Part shown: piece by piece, positions 1 through 11,519 of the stretch
Position numbering within the stretch: the stretch's first letter is position 1
How the letters are laid out: each line of letters opens with the position of its first letter
From: Lutjanus erythropterus
Taxonomy: Eukaryota; Chordata; Actinopteri; Lutjaniformes; Lutjanidae
Length of the DNA: 64,000 bases
Assembly: GCA_020091685.1 (NCBI GenBank)
Contig: CM034597.1
Coordinates: 33,074,801-33,138,800 of the forward strand
Direction of reading: 5' to 3'
The notes under the pieces: model-generated
What the model was told of the DNA's origin: nothing
The model's input: the letters and a program-made list of their open reading frames with translations, nothing else
The model's database searches: none
Made by a program: the position numbers and the translations under genes

Positions 1-380
1 AAAATCATGACCTTGTTAAAAATGATAATCCACAGACCTTGTTGTGAGCAGTTTCATGTGGGAACTTTTTTCTTTGTAGTAGAAAGAAAGTAGCTCTTGC
101 GTGCAACTGCTCACAATGAGGTCTGTGGATTATCTTGAGTAAATGGGTTATGATTTCAAGAGGGAGACATTGCTGTTCAGATTTTCAAATGCACTTTTTA
201 ATGCTTTGAGCACCACAAGCCGATCACTATTTAGTGCCATTATGTTGGAGAGAAGGCAGACATCTCTATGGACAATATCTCCAAAGCTCTGCAGCTCACA
301 CCGAAACACTCTAAATGGATAAAAAGCATTACAGGTAAGAGGAAAAACATGTTATTTTTGTTTTGAGGGTGATCTGTCCA
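1..380 (+). mobile_element. Foldback MITE, inner part and right end
   Basis: The first 160 bases form a long imperfect inverted repeat. The stretch around 20-55 (ATAATCCACAGACC, GTGAGCAGTT) pairs with 107-140 (AACTGCTCAC, GGTCTGTGGATTAT), with the turn near base 80. The element then runs to a terminal motif at about 362-380 (GAGGGTGATCTGTCC), a decayed form of the GGGTGAACTGTCCCTTT end seen on other copies in this window. The left arm lies outside the window. There is no coding capacity, so it is non-autonomous. A related copy lies at 43976-45407, where the same CACCACAAGCC and ATAATCCACAGAC blocks recur. The superfamily is not certain. Confidence 0.75.
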
Positions 381-3300
381 AGTTTAGGCATAACTTGCCA
401 TTTTGATGCACTTAACTTGACTTCTACAATTATTCAAAGGTATTTGCAAGGTTAATTTACAGCTAATGTGATAGTGGCTGGTGTAATTGCACTGCATTTC
501 TGTTTTTTATCAGCTGCTCAATGAGTCCATTTTCTCACATAGATTTGTTATAATGAGAGCGTAAAATTACTCATTGGAATTCAGTGTAACTCAAGAGGTC
601 ACGTTAGAATGCAGTAAAATGATTCCCTCCCACTTCGAATGTCAGAAAATAAGGGAGAGACAGATATTTCTTTTTTAAGCTGTTTTACCTGAAATGCCCT
701 CTCTAAGGACTATCAGGCAAGTTAGAAGCTTCCTAGATACAGATGAGGCTGTCACTAAAGTTCCACATTTTACATTCAGGAAGTCCTATTTTTCTTCTGA
801 AGGGTTTTTATCTCCAACAGCACAAAGCGGCTTCCTTTTAAGCTCTCATTAGACTAGCTGCTGTTTTTTTGGCCAGATAAATGGTGAAGAAGAGCGATGG
901 ATGGAGGGATGGACAGGTGGGTTGGGCGCCAGTAAAGACAATAAGTTATGTTTTACTGGCGAGGTCTAATTCTTCATTCCTCTAATTGAAGAAGTCATGG
1001 CGGATCAATAAGCTTCACCAGGCCGCCCTGTTCTGGCATGCACTGACATTATAGCAAAAGACCAAGCAGCACAAATAGATCTTTTATCAGCGACAGGGCT
1101 TAGTGTGTTTACAACACATCCCTTATCTTTCCAACTCCCATCTGTCCCGGTGCAAGAATCCAATTATGTTCCCAATATTAACCCCTTTAGAGAATTAACC
1201 CCACACACCACTAGTCTTTGAGCAAATAAAGGTGGGTGAGGAACCTGCTGCCAGTGTTAAATGAGGAAATAAATAATGGATGCTGGCTTTGCCTCTCTCC
1301 CTCTGTGCGCCACTGATCCTACCCACCTGGAGGGCTTCTAAATAAGATCCTACACTGGCTGAGCACAACACAGCAGTTCATTGATCCCCACCCTGTGGTA
1401 AGGCCTCTTCCCTCAGGTGGGCATATGAAGGTTGAAGAGAAAGGGCATGAAAAAAACTACACAGGAGCCAGACATAGAAATACTCGTACATAGAGACGGT
1501 GGAACGAAGAATGACTCACCTGCCCTCTAGGAAGTGTAGTACAGATCAAAAGAGTCAGCAGCTTAGATGTGCATGTATGTGTGTGTTAGGCTGGTGGTAC
1601 AATCCACAGGAAATCTAATGTGGCGTGTTCTCAAGAGCAGTCATATTGCTGTTGAATCTATGCAATTAATATGGTCTGTTTGTTTAATGGATCTACAGCA
1701 GATGGAGCAGCTTGTGACTCACAGTGTGGTGGTAAAACTGGAAACACACAGCCCACAGAACACATGTACTGTAGACGGTATGCAGGCAATCACAGGACAC
1801 TGCTGACCAGTTCCAACTGGAAGTATATTCGGGGGCGGCAAATGAAGCTGTAGAAATGTTTTGACATGTTCGTCTGTGCATATTGCAGCGAAACTGCAGG
1901 TTAAGACCAAATGAAGCATACCAAATGAGAGTCTGTAGAGAGCACTGCATTGGTAAGGACCCTGGACAAGTTACTAAATGAACATCAGCGGTGGACAACA
2001 TCAGCTGTCTGTGAACACCGGACCAAAAGGGTTCACGGCATCGACTGGGAAGAGGTCAAAATCATCAACCAGGAGTCAGTGGAATGCCAGAGAAAGGTCA
2101 CGTGTGATGCCAAAGACCATTTGTGAACACACAACTAGTTCCATACTTAGCTCATGTGATGATAACTGAGCTGTATCCATGGCGGCTGAGCAAGCTTTAT
2201 CCGCCGATATAGACCGTGAGATGTGATTGAAAGCTTAAAGGTAGAATAGGTAGGATTGTCTGAGCTGTTCGAAAACACACCAGAAAGATAGTTGATTATT
2301 GAGACTCATTCCCTGGATGTCAAATACTGATGTTTTGGATTGGTAAAATGTCCCGAGCAAAGAAAAATAATGGGGAAATAAGGAAATACAGACAGAGGGC
2401 AGGTTGTCTGCAGGTACAGCCATCAATATACACTTCTAGTGGGTCATAAGTGATGACTTAAAGGGGTTATGTCTACATGAGTCTATTAATTTTTTAAGGA
2501 GAACATTGAATATTATGCCTTTAAGAAAAGCTAACAAATGGATATTGAGTTATTAAAACTGCAGTTGTCCAAGGTCAAGGACAAAGACCTTTACGATACC
2601 AGACTGTGATGGCTGACTTGGTGCTGGAATAGCCCATCTGATTTTGGGTCACATGGTCCCAAACCTGTCAATAGACTACCTTTACTTTAAGGCAGGTGGA
2701 GGAGGTGGTACCTTCTCCCACCCCAAGTGAATTGAAAGAAACAAATGAAATGTACAAAAGATTGAAAAAGTGAAAAGGTGGCATGGAAAAAAAATCTGAG
2801 AATAAAGACAAAATCTCAAGGCTGATGCAATAAAAGTTAATACGTACATTTAACACATCTTTGCTATTACCATGGATACAAGGTCATGTGCATTTACATA
2901 TTATGACTGATTGGTCCAGATAAAAGCAGCTGTAGATGTACAGTATACAATACAATCATTGTTGTCCAGGATTAAAAATTAAAGAAAAAACCTAGGACGT
3001 ATTTTCCACCAGGCGTGGCTGGATGAAGCAGAAACAGGAAGAAATGCATGAGACTATTTTATGACTAATTTAGGCTTTGTTTTTGATAATATGAAGGAGA
3101 TGAATTTATTGTGCTGTTGGCTTTGAGTGTTACAAATCCTGCTGAGATGCAGGTGAGTATTTCTCTGACTTTAATATGTATATATTATGCTGTGTATGTG
3201 GTGTGTGCTGTAAATGCTGTTGAGAAACAGGCGAATCTGGTTATTGTGCTGTATCAGCCCTCACAGGAAGCGGAGGGAAGGAGGAGATTGAATTTTGCCC

Positions 3301-4949
3301 GTATTTACAGCACCCCCTCCCACAAAATACTTCCAACTTCTCTGTATGAAGATGAACTTTCACACTCGTAAACATAATTTGGCATGGCCTTCAGGTTTCT
3401 GAGACAGAACGTATATATGTTTGTGAGGGTTACAGTGTGCGTGAACCTTACCTAATTATGAATTAACCACAGCCTGTGCACTAACTCAGATCCATTTCCA
3501 GAAAATATTGAAAGAGGCTGCAAACGGCAATTCCCTGGATACCTACAAATGCATAAGGTCAACATTAGTTGTGTACAGTTTAAGTCAGCAAATCTCAAAA
3601 GTATCTGCTGGAAATATATTCAAACTCTTCCAGTGTAGATTCCACTACTCTCTTGTGGTTTTATGACATGAAAAATTTAACCACACTGGCTGATCACAAG
3701 CCGCACACAGATTCTGCAGTACTACTGAAAATATGGACACATATGGAACAAAGTATTTTTCGAGATCTAACACATCAGATTCTCTGATTCTGTATATGGG
3801 ATGATACATGCAATGCATACTAACATCTTGACAATTTTGTAAATCCCGCATGCTACTCTGCATCATATCAAGGTCATGAATGGGGATACAATTTCGGCTC
3901 ATTACTGACCAGACAAAGTCCAAAAGCAATGTTTTAAAATCAAGTCTCTCTCGTTCATAAATAGGAAGCTAAACACACATACGGCTTATATATTAGTCTG
4001 TGTCTTTGGCTTGTCAACCATTCATCTTGATTAAGGAACTAATGAATCAACTCCAAATATTAAGGCAAAAAGGACTAATCGGCAAGCAAAGTGTTAAGCC
4101 AACAGACTTAATTAATCAAACCTGACTCACCACTTCGCCTGAATGTGAGAAGAAAATGAAGGAAGAAGGAAATCCACAAATCATCACTGAATGATTAAAT
4201 CCACATAGAACTTAAGTTCAAGAACCACTTTTATTATTTAAAGCTCCAAAGGAAATTTCACAATTTATTGATTTTGGAGTTTCCATAGTAACAACCACAA
4301 AATATAACATCAAAAATGATCTAAATAAAAATCTCCTCCCGCTTCATTTTAACTGGCTGATGTACGACTCACTGTGACTTTTGCTGAAAAAATGTAAACA
4401 CGGGCTTGTTTCATCTGCTTTCAAGGAGAATCTGACCTTGTAGGCATTAAAAATAAGTATATAGAAAAAGGCAGTAAAAAGCCAGATGGTCTCATACGTA
4501 AATCATATAGAAGCAAGTATTAAATTAAGACCATTTCATAACCACTTGTAGTAGCTTTAAAGTGTAACTTCACTCCCAGGCCTTAGCCTAATTCCACATA
4601 CTGCATAATTTTGAAAAATGCTAAAAAGTGGCACGGGACTGAGGAGGGGTGCATGTGATAACCGCTGTAGGGCGTGTGGGGAGGGAGAGTCGGTTGCTGA
4701 TGAAAGCTATCATCATATAGTAGATTTTCCAGTGGATTAACCACAAGCAAAATGTAATTGCAAAAGCTGGATTTCAGTCTGTAGAGGACAGTCATTAGCC
4801 TCTGCATTTTTATAGCACAATATGTAGAATTCAAATATGTTGCATTAAAATGTTAAGATAAACAACTCTACTAAAAGCCCATAAACATTGTTTTTTGAGC
4901 TGAAAAATGTGCCCTTCAGATAATTTTCTTTTGTTTAAAATGTGTTAAA
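381..4949. other. Low-repeat stretch without a recognisable gene
   Basis: I see no coding region, RNA gene or clear transposon here. Short open frames of 60-100 codons (for example 3111-3371 and 3645-3929) have no recognisable domain and no splice-linked partners. Roughly 900-1400 is less AT-rich and not repetitive in appearance, and could be conserved regulatory DNA, but that cannot be judged without other species. A small hairpin lies at 927-961. Confidence 0.5.
927..961. repeat. Perfect 10-bp inverted repeat (hairpin)
   Basis: CGCCAGTAAA at 927-936 is the exact reverse complement of TTTACTGGCG at 952-961, with a 15-base loop. It sits in otherwise single-copy DNA. Function unknown; it could be chance or the core of a small structured element. 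Confidence 0.5.
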
Positions 4950-4950
4950 C

Positions 4951-5030
4951 GTGTTTTTATTGTACAGCACTTTGTAACTGTGTTTTTAAGGTCCTATATA
5001 TAAATAAAGTTTATCATTATTATTATTTTT
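4951..5030 (+). mobile_element. LINE 3' tail fragment (L2-like)
   Basis: The sequence has the typical end of fish L2/Rex-like LINEs and the SINEs that borrow it: CAGCACTTTGTAACTG, then a block ending in CTATATATAAATAAAG, then a short ATTATT repeat tail at about 5015-5030. Only the last 80 bases or so are recognisable, so this is a severely 5'-truncated insertion in plus orientation. Confidence 0.55.
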
Positions 5031-6156
5031 TTTAACATTCTGTATTCTCACTGTGTCAAAAATAAAACAAGAACAGAAAGCTAGCTGGCAAGGCATAACT
5101 TCTTGCCATCATTCTGAGCACTGCATGAACACACGCACAGCCCACTCACTCAATTCAGTGAATCCACTGCAGTGCAAAAGCAGGGATTGCGATGCTTTAG
5201 TAAAGAAACATAGGGCTGTACACAGGCTGGGAGCCATTGGCTCATTGTAGAGGGGGTGAGCACCTGTGGTGCGCCCTTATACAGCCTATAGTTTGAATGG
5301 AAATGCAAGACACAGAAATCATTACAGACACGGAAGGGCAGAGTGGAAAAAAATACAGATTACAATGAGGTGTGTTATTAATCATGAACAGTGCCATGGA
5401 TTTACACATCCAGCAACCTGTTCATATTTAAGCAGCTCATTGGCTATTACAAAGCTACAGATTTTATCAGTAATGTGCTCAAACCGCAGTCAGATAAAGG
5501 ATAAAGGCAAATACACACTTTTACATTCAGTGATGTTGGCTGTCCATACAGCCACACAGTCATATAGCTCATATAATAGCCTACACAATCAAGTCACATA
5601 ATCAACCCACACACAACAAAATGTGTGCAAGCATGTGTGGCCTGTTGTTACTACATTAACCAAGCAGACAAGCACAACAAACAACGCCATTTTGAAAGAA
5701 GTCAGATAACCAGCATCTAATAGCGAGCTAGCTTGTTGCATGGTCCAGCAGACAGACTGCAGCTTTTAAAACTCCCGCAGTCAAAATCAAATACTCTCAG
5801 AGTGGTGGAGCCCCATGAAGGTGGCACGAGGGGTTGGAACAAGCAATATTGGTCTGCTTGTGCTGTTTGTTGCAGAAGCGGAGCAGAGCACAGACGTGCT
5901 CATGAGTCTAACTTTTTATGCACTGGCCAATCAAATATGTGCAACAACATATTCCTAGCAGATTACTTTGGCGTGATATCAGAAGTGGCGTATTTCTTTT
6001 GTGTGGCTGAAGGTGACTGACCAAGATTAAAATGACTGTCACCATGATCAGCTTCATAAGGAAACAACCATAATCAACTATTAATGATAAACAACTTCCT
6101 TTCAAAAAGTGTGTAATGGTGTGGTATGGTATTGTGCCACACTTGTCACTGACAAC
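5031..6156. other. No gene recognised
   Basis: Mixed single-copy sequence. The open frames at 5266-5601 (111 codons) and 5733-6020 (95 codons) show no domain, no biased composition and no homologous partner in the window. A short inverted repeat GGCTGTA/TACAGCC brackets about 5213-5286; it is too short to define an element. Confidence 0.45.
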
Positions 6157-6255
6157 ATGGAGCGAGAAAAAAGGCCAAGAAGAGAAACTTCACTGATGAA
6201 GCGGAGGTGCTAATTAGCAAAGCAGTGCAAAACCAAGCTGTTATAATTTAGTTTG
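6157..6255 (+). pseudogene. Possible Myb/SANT-like (Harbinger ORF1-type) fragment
   Basis: An ATG at 6157 opens MEREKRPRR, and one frame over the sequence continues as NFTDEAEVLISKAVQNQAVI before a stop. A basic N-terminus followed by NFT-x2-E-x2-L and a helix ending in V-I resembles the first helix of the Myb/SANT-like domain carried by Harbinger-type transposons and their host relatives. A frameshift separates the two parts and nothing recognisable follows, so it is a dead fragment. The match is short and the call is tentative. A MITE end lies 1.1 kb downstream. Confidence 0.3.
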
Positions 6256-7065
6256 TTTACAGGAGGACTGTGAAAAGAAAGGCACAGGCATGTGTAATGT
6301 CTGTTTTGCAGGAAATTATAACAGTGGCATAATTTGAAAAGACACTGATTTAAACTTGATCACTGAAAAGACAATTACAGGATGGCAGTCCAGCTCTTCA
6401 ATTTTAGTTGTTGATCAAAATTGCCGCTAGAACCAGTGAGACACCCCTGAGTGGAATCGCCCCTGATGGTGGATACTACATGCCACAGGGCATCTCCGCA
6501 AACCACTGAGGAGGCTGCATCACTAGCTCTTTTTCCATTATTTTCTGCTGCTCTGGTTACAATTGTAGATTACCACCTTTTTTTCTTTTCTTTAGAAGAT
6601 CCATCACATTTGGCAGATCCTGTCTCACCGGTTTAGAGAGGTTCCTCTGAAGCTGAGATGGAGAAAATGATCAAGGGGCATTGCTGGCATCAAACCTGGT
6701 AGGAGGTTGGTATTTGTACAGTGCTGCCTGACACAGCCAGCGGCCAGCAGCAGCACTTCTTGAACGCATGTGATGAGTGCATGAGTGCTTCCAAATTTAT
6801 GCACATTTTCACACACAAGAACAAACTGACGTGTCAAAGTAAAAGAACTATTTATATCAACCTGACATAAACCCAGATTATGCTCATGAAAATGAAGCAC
6901 ACTCAGAGTTTGAGGTAAATCAAGTTGTGTTTGACGATCATCAGATCCGATTTAATTTACTGTATTTTTTGTAGTCTGTTTGCTGTCCCAAATACAGTAT
7001 TTTGGACTTTGGGAATAATCAAAATCTGCTTATGTTGAACCTTCTGTCTCTCTGTCAGAGAGGAG
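6256..7065. other. No gene recognised
   Basis: Between the Myb-like fragment and the frame at 7066 there is no recognisable domain. The small frame at 6451-6636 may be trailing debris of the same element, but it carries no motif I can name. Confidence 0.35.
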
Positions 7066-7260
7066 GTGATCTGGGAGACGATAGAGGCAGCAAGGGAGAA
7101 ACAAGTGCAGGGTGTCCATCTCACGCTGAAGCTGCTGGAGCAGCGCCTGCTGTGTCTGTCAGAGCCACAGACAGATAGACCTGGGACCCACCGACAACTT
7201 CAGCTTGAGCTTGATGTAGACCGACGAAAAAACTGTTCACCATTCACTTTCATTATTTGA
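7066..7260 (+). CDS. Unidentified 64-residue open frame
   Basis: This frame is polar, helix-prone and charged (ETIEAAREKQ, then LTLKLLEQRLL), unlike the random frames around it. It is preceded by a pyrimidine-rich stretch and CAG just upstream (about 7045-7061), which could act as a splice acceptor. It runs straight into the MITE end at 7258. It could be a relic exon of a transposon protein, perhaps the same element as the Myb-like fragment at 6157, or a chance frame. No family was recognised. Confidence 0.2.
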   Translation: MIWETIEAAREKQVQGVHLTLKLLEQRLLCLSEPQTDRPGTHRQLQLELDVDRRKNCSPFTFII

Positions 7261-7398
7261 GAGATTCTGCAACTCTCTTTTCCCGTGAAACTCGAGCAGA
7301 GTTTTGTGGACTAAAAAAGTAAACCCCACCTTCAATCAGCATGAGAGTGAGGAGATAGACATTGAATTTTCATTTTTGGGTGAACTGTTCCTTTAAAG
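7258..7398 (+). mobile_element. MITE right end (GTTCACCC-terminal family)
   Basis: The block GAGATTCTGCAA ... TTTTGTGGACTAAAAAAGT ... ATGAGAGTGAGGAGATAGAC, ending in TTTTTGGGTGAACTGTTCC, matches block for block the copy at 46938-47056. The reverse complement of the end is GGAACAGTTCACCC, a terminal motif shared with the elements at 43976-45407 and 1-380. Only this end is recognisable; the left end was not found. Confidence 0.7.
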
Positions 7399-7825
7399 TC
7401 ATGTGACCTTAGTGTAGTCCTATCGTTACTGTCTTTTTCCTTCTGGCAATTACATTCAGAAATTATAAAAAATTCTGTTGTGTGTGTCATTTGTAAACAC
7501 TATCTTGTTGAATAATTAAATATCATAAGCTTTTGTTCGCCACAGTTTATTTTCTGCATGAATCCAAACCCCTATGGAAAAAATCCCATGTGTCAAGAGG
7601 AACTTAGCCTACAAAAATATGTCATCCCTGCAGAACTCTTTTGCTGCAGAGGTATTTTTCACAGTTGGGTTCTCTCCACCCATTCTCATTCTCAATTCAA
7701 CAAATACTGAGGTTTTGTCACCACCCCTCTGCGACTCCCACGGATATGCACAATACCATTGTGGCAGTGGCTAAAGGAGACACAACAGGCTTTTAAATGA
7801 TTTCAATATAAACCCATTCATAGCG
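7399..7825. other. No gene recognised
   Basis: AT-rich single-copy sequence between two repeats. The 66-codon frame at 7574-7774 has no recognisable motif. Confidence 0.4.
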
Positions 7826-8040
7826 TCTGGAGGAGATGGGGTGGATGATGGCTCAAACAAACATGGCACATTGTCTTTTCACAGCAGCCATGAATAAGCC
7901 CAAATGTTATTAAAAGTTTTAAGGTACATAATATTATTTGCTTCATGTTACTTGAATCCTCCTCTTGTAACCATCTCTGTGCCAAAGCCTACCCAGACTG
8001 CAACCGTTTCTCAGTGTTAACCACATGTTAAAAAGTCTTG
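7826..8040 (+). repeat. Dispersed repeat family D, copy 1
   Basis: The segment GGAGGAGATGGGGTGGATG, GGCTCAAACAAACA, then a TTATTAAAAGTTTTAAGGTA block and CAACCGTTTCTCAGTGTTAA, parallels the copies at 13656-14115 and 29632-29860 (plus strand) and 37685-37880 (minus strand). The family carries no coding frame. Its class is unassigned. Confidence 0.65.
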
Positions 8041-8151
8041 TCTGATACAGTTGCTTAACGATACCTTGTGCTTCGGTCCGAGACACTGATGCACAAGATA
8101 TCTGAGTTGGGATGAGAACGGACTGGTTCTCTTGTTGTGTGTGCCACTAAG

Positions 8152-8445
8152 TGAGTGGATCAGGGATAGAGAGGGTCGTCCACTAATCGGAAGATCAGCA
8201 GTGTAATCCTCAGCTCCATCAAGTCCGCGTGTCGAAGTATCCTTGGGCGAGATACTGAACCCCAAATGGCTCCTGAAGGCGGACCCATTGGTGTGTGAAT
8301 GAGTTAGTTTCTGAGGAGCAGAGGCATCTTTGCATGGCAGCCTCTGCCATTAGTGTGTGAATGTGAGGTTGAAAGGATATGCAGGGTAAAGGGCTTTGAG
8401 TGGTTGGAAGACTAGAAAAGTTCTGTATAAATGCAAGTCCATAGC
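8152..8445 (+). mobile_element. tRNA-derived SINE
   Basis: The head, about 8152-8218, reads as a decayed tRNA promoter: an A-box-like stretch ending GATAGAGAGGGTCGTCC and a B-box-like GCAGTGTAATCCTCAGCTCC. The body carries the CTTGGGCGAGATACTGAACC block and GTGTGTGAATG repeats. The 3' end is AAAGGGCTTTGAGTGG ... CTGTATAAATGCAAGTCC. The same body occurs at 52020-52230. Pol III transcription would be expected for an intact copy; both boxes have diverged here. Confidence 0.7.
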
Positions 8446-10113
8446 TGATGAAGTATGATGAAGCAATATTTACATAAGTTTTGCTTTGTTTTTTTTCATC
8501 TGGCACGTAAATGCAGCTTAATACTAATCTTTCACATTGCTTCAAACTGTCACACTGTATGCATAGCACAGTCATTGTCACTTCTGTACGAACGACAGAA
8601 TGTACCGAGTACAGTTGGCAGGGTCAGGTAGATAGACACCTGTATGGAGGCAGCTAGTCCATCTAATGCTGAATCAAACAGTATGGGATTTATTTTAATC
8701 TTATCACTGTTGTGAGTCTCACAGGTTGACTGTCCCACTGGGAAAACTCCCGCTACTCCAGATGGCAAGTGCACCCCCGACTGTCTCCATTTTCTGTGAC
8801 AGGAGGACGGTGTAACACCACATCTAAGAGGAAGAAAATATAAATCAGATGTACAGCTGAAGTTACAGAGTTTGAGTCACACTTGATTAATGGACAAATC
8901 TGGTTGCTAAGTCGGAACTTAAAGTTTACAGAGAAGAGATCTAGTAGCTTTGCATGGGTTTAAAGATTCAATACCGCTCTGCTGTCTCACTATGATCTGA
9001 ACGTGACCTCAAACACGGAGGCTCCGTCTGGCGGCACTGTGGGACATTTTCAGACATGTTTGACCCACCAGAGACCTAGGACAGAGACAGGATGGTATGT
9101 TTTGCCTTCTGTGTCAGGTTTTTGGAGCTGGAGTGAGCTGAAGGGAAGGAAGAGGTGGTGCCATTAGTGTGTGGGTTCACGGGACTCATAGTGTTGGGGG
9201 AACAATGGCTGAACGAGCCATGTATCAGAACAGCCAAAAAAATCCTGAACACAGAAATTCTGAAAAACGGTTCAACACTTCAGCATCCAATACTACATAG
9301 TTCTCAATGTTTTGACAAGTTTTCACCAGCCATGTTCTAATATGTATAATATGTGTAGAGCAGGCTTCCTTCCTCCTTTGCATCGACTTTAAAGTCTCAA
9401 TCTCTGTAATTATAAGATATCACTCAACATCTGGAGGCCTTTTTACTCCCATGTGGATAGAGCCTATAGAGTCTTTATGCTACAAGGAGCATGCCTGTCC
9501 TTTAAGCGAGGATAAAATTATAGGGTTCTCGACAGACCTTTATACCACAGGCACAAAGGTGAAAGAGCTGGCCTTTGTCTAATCAGGAGAGAGTCAATGA
9601 CGGGGAGTTGGCGATGGTCTGGGGTACATTCAGGCCTACAGCCACAGCTACAGAGAAGTATACATTCATCAAAACACACCCACACGAACATTCACTTTCT
9701 CACACACACACTATTATTTCTATACCCTCCAAGCAACGATTGGGTCGCAAGACTCGGACTCTAATTTAATGTAATTTCATTTATCACTCTGAATTAGATT
9801 TCATGTTGCTATTTAATAATTTAAACCCCCAGAAAGCACTCTTGGCTTTCATCTCAGTATCAAGGAACACTGGAAGATGACCGGAGGTAATGGCTACTAC
9901 AAGGGCCATGATTTACTCTGCAGTGTGGAACAGGAAGTACGTGCAAACAAGTGAATTTGTGCACCATGAAAATGTCATAGTCCAGGATGACAGAAGTGCT
10001 GAGTCTTCAGTCTAGTGTGAAACTTGGGTGCAGTCAGAGTTTGTTCAACTCTGATTGGTGCGAATATATAATTCCCATATTCTGAATACAATCCTGACCT
10101 ACAGTCTGCATCT
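8446..10113. other. No gene recognised
   Basis: Single-copy-looking sequence. The longest frames (8219-8581 minus, 8550-8774 minus) overlap the SINE or have no domain. Nothing repetitive was seen apart from short CA runs near 9690. Confidence 0.45.
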
Positions 10114-10528
10114 CACTCTTTGAATTAAGGGTTCCAAAGGGGTTCTTGATGAAGGACTGAGATTCTAACCAGAGCCATTTGCCTCTAAAGAAGCCTGAAA
10201 AGGGTTTGTCAAAGGTGCTTTGTAAGACGAAGAGTTCCATTGAGAACCTTTTTCATCCAAAGAACAAGTTCTTAAAGGATTGTTGAAACTGTCATTAAAT
10301 CTCATTTGTTAAGGGTTCTTTCTCCCATAATATAAAAGCGTTATCAGTAGAACTCCCTGAATCCGTTCTAGATGAAACCCTTAGAATAAAAAGAGTTCTT
10401 GGTATAACCCCTAAAAGGGCCTCTGGTTGATACTCTTAGAAGGTGGACAGGTTCTGAATAGAACCCACAGTTAAGGTTGTGGATGGAACCCTTCATGGTT
10501 CTAGTTAGCGCCTTTATTTCTAAGAGTG
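10114..10528. mobile_element. GAACC-rich MITE, copy A
   Basis: The ends are inverted: CACTCTTTGAATTAAGGGTT at 10114 and the mirror of CACTCTTAGAAATAAA at 10513-10528. The interior is built of repeated GGTTC/GAACC words (GGGTTCC, GAACCTTT, AGGGTTCTT, GAACCC), giving many short inverted pairs. A second, longer copy lies at 55702-56567. There is no coding frame. Neither flank gives a clear target duplication. Confidence 0.75.
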
Positions 10529-11332
10529 TACATCTGCACAAGTATCTCACAGAAGACTATAATTTGATCTCATGCTCACTGATTTCAGATCACTTAACAT
10601 TTCATCACTGCTATTATTATAGATCTGCTTGGACACAGAGTGATAGAAGCTAATGGTACTGTCAATGTTGTTTGCAGTGTGGAATTGAAAATTACATGTG
10701 ATAACTGACAGCAAATAAACAGGGCATATTCATTGCTGCTTGCAGTGTGTACAAATAGTGCAAAGTAATGTTGCCAGGCTGTTCTCACTCCTAATGCATC
10801 GAAAACAGCAGCTTGTTTCTGTGCCCCTGTGCTCCCATGGGCACAGCCTGGCCTGGGCATTCAGGGCTGTAGCCTCAAAGATTTTTTTATTTAGCCCCAA
10901 ATAATTCTTTCTCCTGTGTAATAACCCTCTTCTAACAGAGCAGGTTGTCACTAAAAACAACAACAAAGTCTGATGTTACTCTACAGTTATGTGGTCTATG
11001 AACACAATGGAGTGAACTGTGCTGCAGACTAGAGTCTTTGTTAACAGTAACAGACAGATGGATCCGTATTATATATGCTCATCTCCTCTATCAAACAACT
11101 GTGTCCTCACTGTCCTGCATTGTTATAATAATGAGATGTGACCCATGACCACTTCATCATGTATCATATATACAGACTAAACAACACTGTGGACCCTTTT
11201 TCTTGCACAACAATTAAATGAAGGAACAAAACCTACAAAGAATCATATGTGTTGATTGTGTATTTCTTAAACTGTTCTATTGTCCAACATTAATTATTAT
11301 TATAGGCTACTAGTGGCAGGCTATATATAGTA
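10529..11332. other. No gene recognised
   Basis: Single-copy sequence. The overlapping minus-strand frames at 10594-10860 and 10730-10966 have no recognisable domain. Confidence 0.45.
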
Positions 11333-11410
11333 GGGCTGCAGCTATCGATTCTTTTAGTAATTGAGCAATCTATTGATTATTCTGGTGATTAATTGAGTAA
11401 TGGGATAAGA
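11333..11410. mobile_element. Dispersed-element terminus (GGGCTGCAGCTATCGATT type)
   Basis: AGGGCTGCAGCTATCGATT followed by repeated ATTGAG/GATTAATTGAG words is the terminus of a very common teleost non-autonomous element (often classed as hAT-like) whose ends are runs of ATCGATTAATCG. Related internal sequence lies at 39505-40115. The opposite end was not found here. Confidence 0.5.
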
Positions 11411-11519
11411 AATATTGCACGTTCTGCAATTTTTTCCACTACATTACCTTTGCTTTATTTAAGAGCAATGGTAATATACAAAAGAGAAAATAAGACAGGT
11501 CTCTCAAATGTAACTTTAC

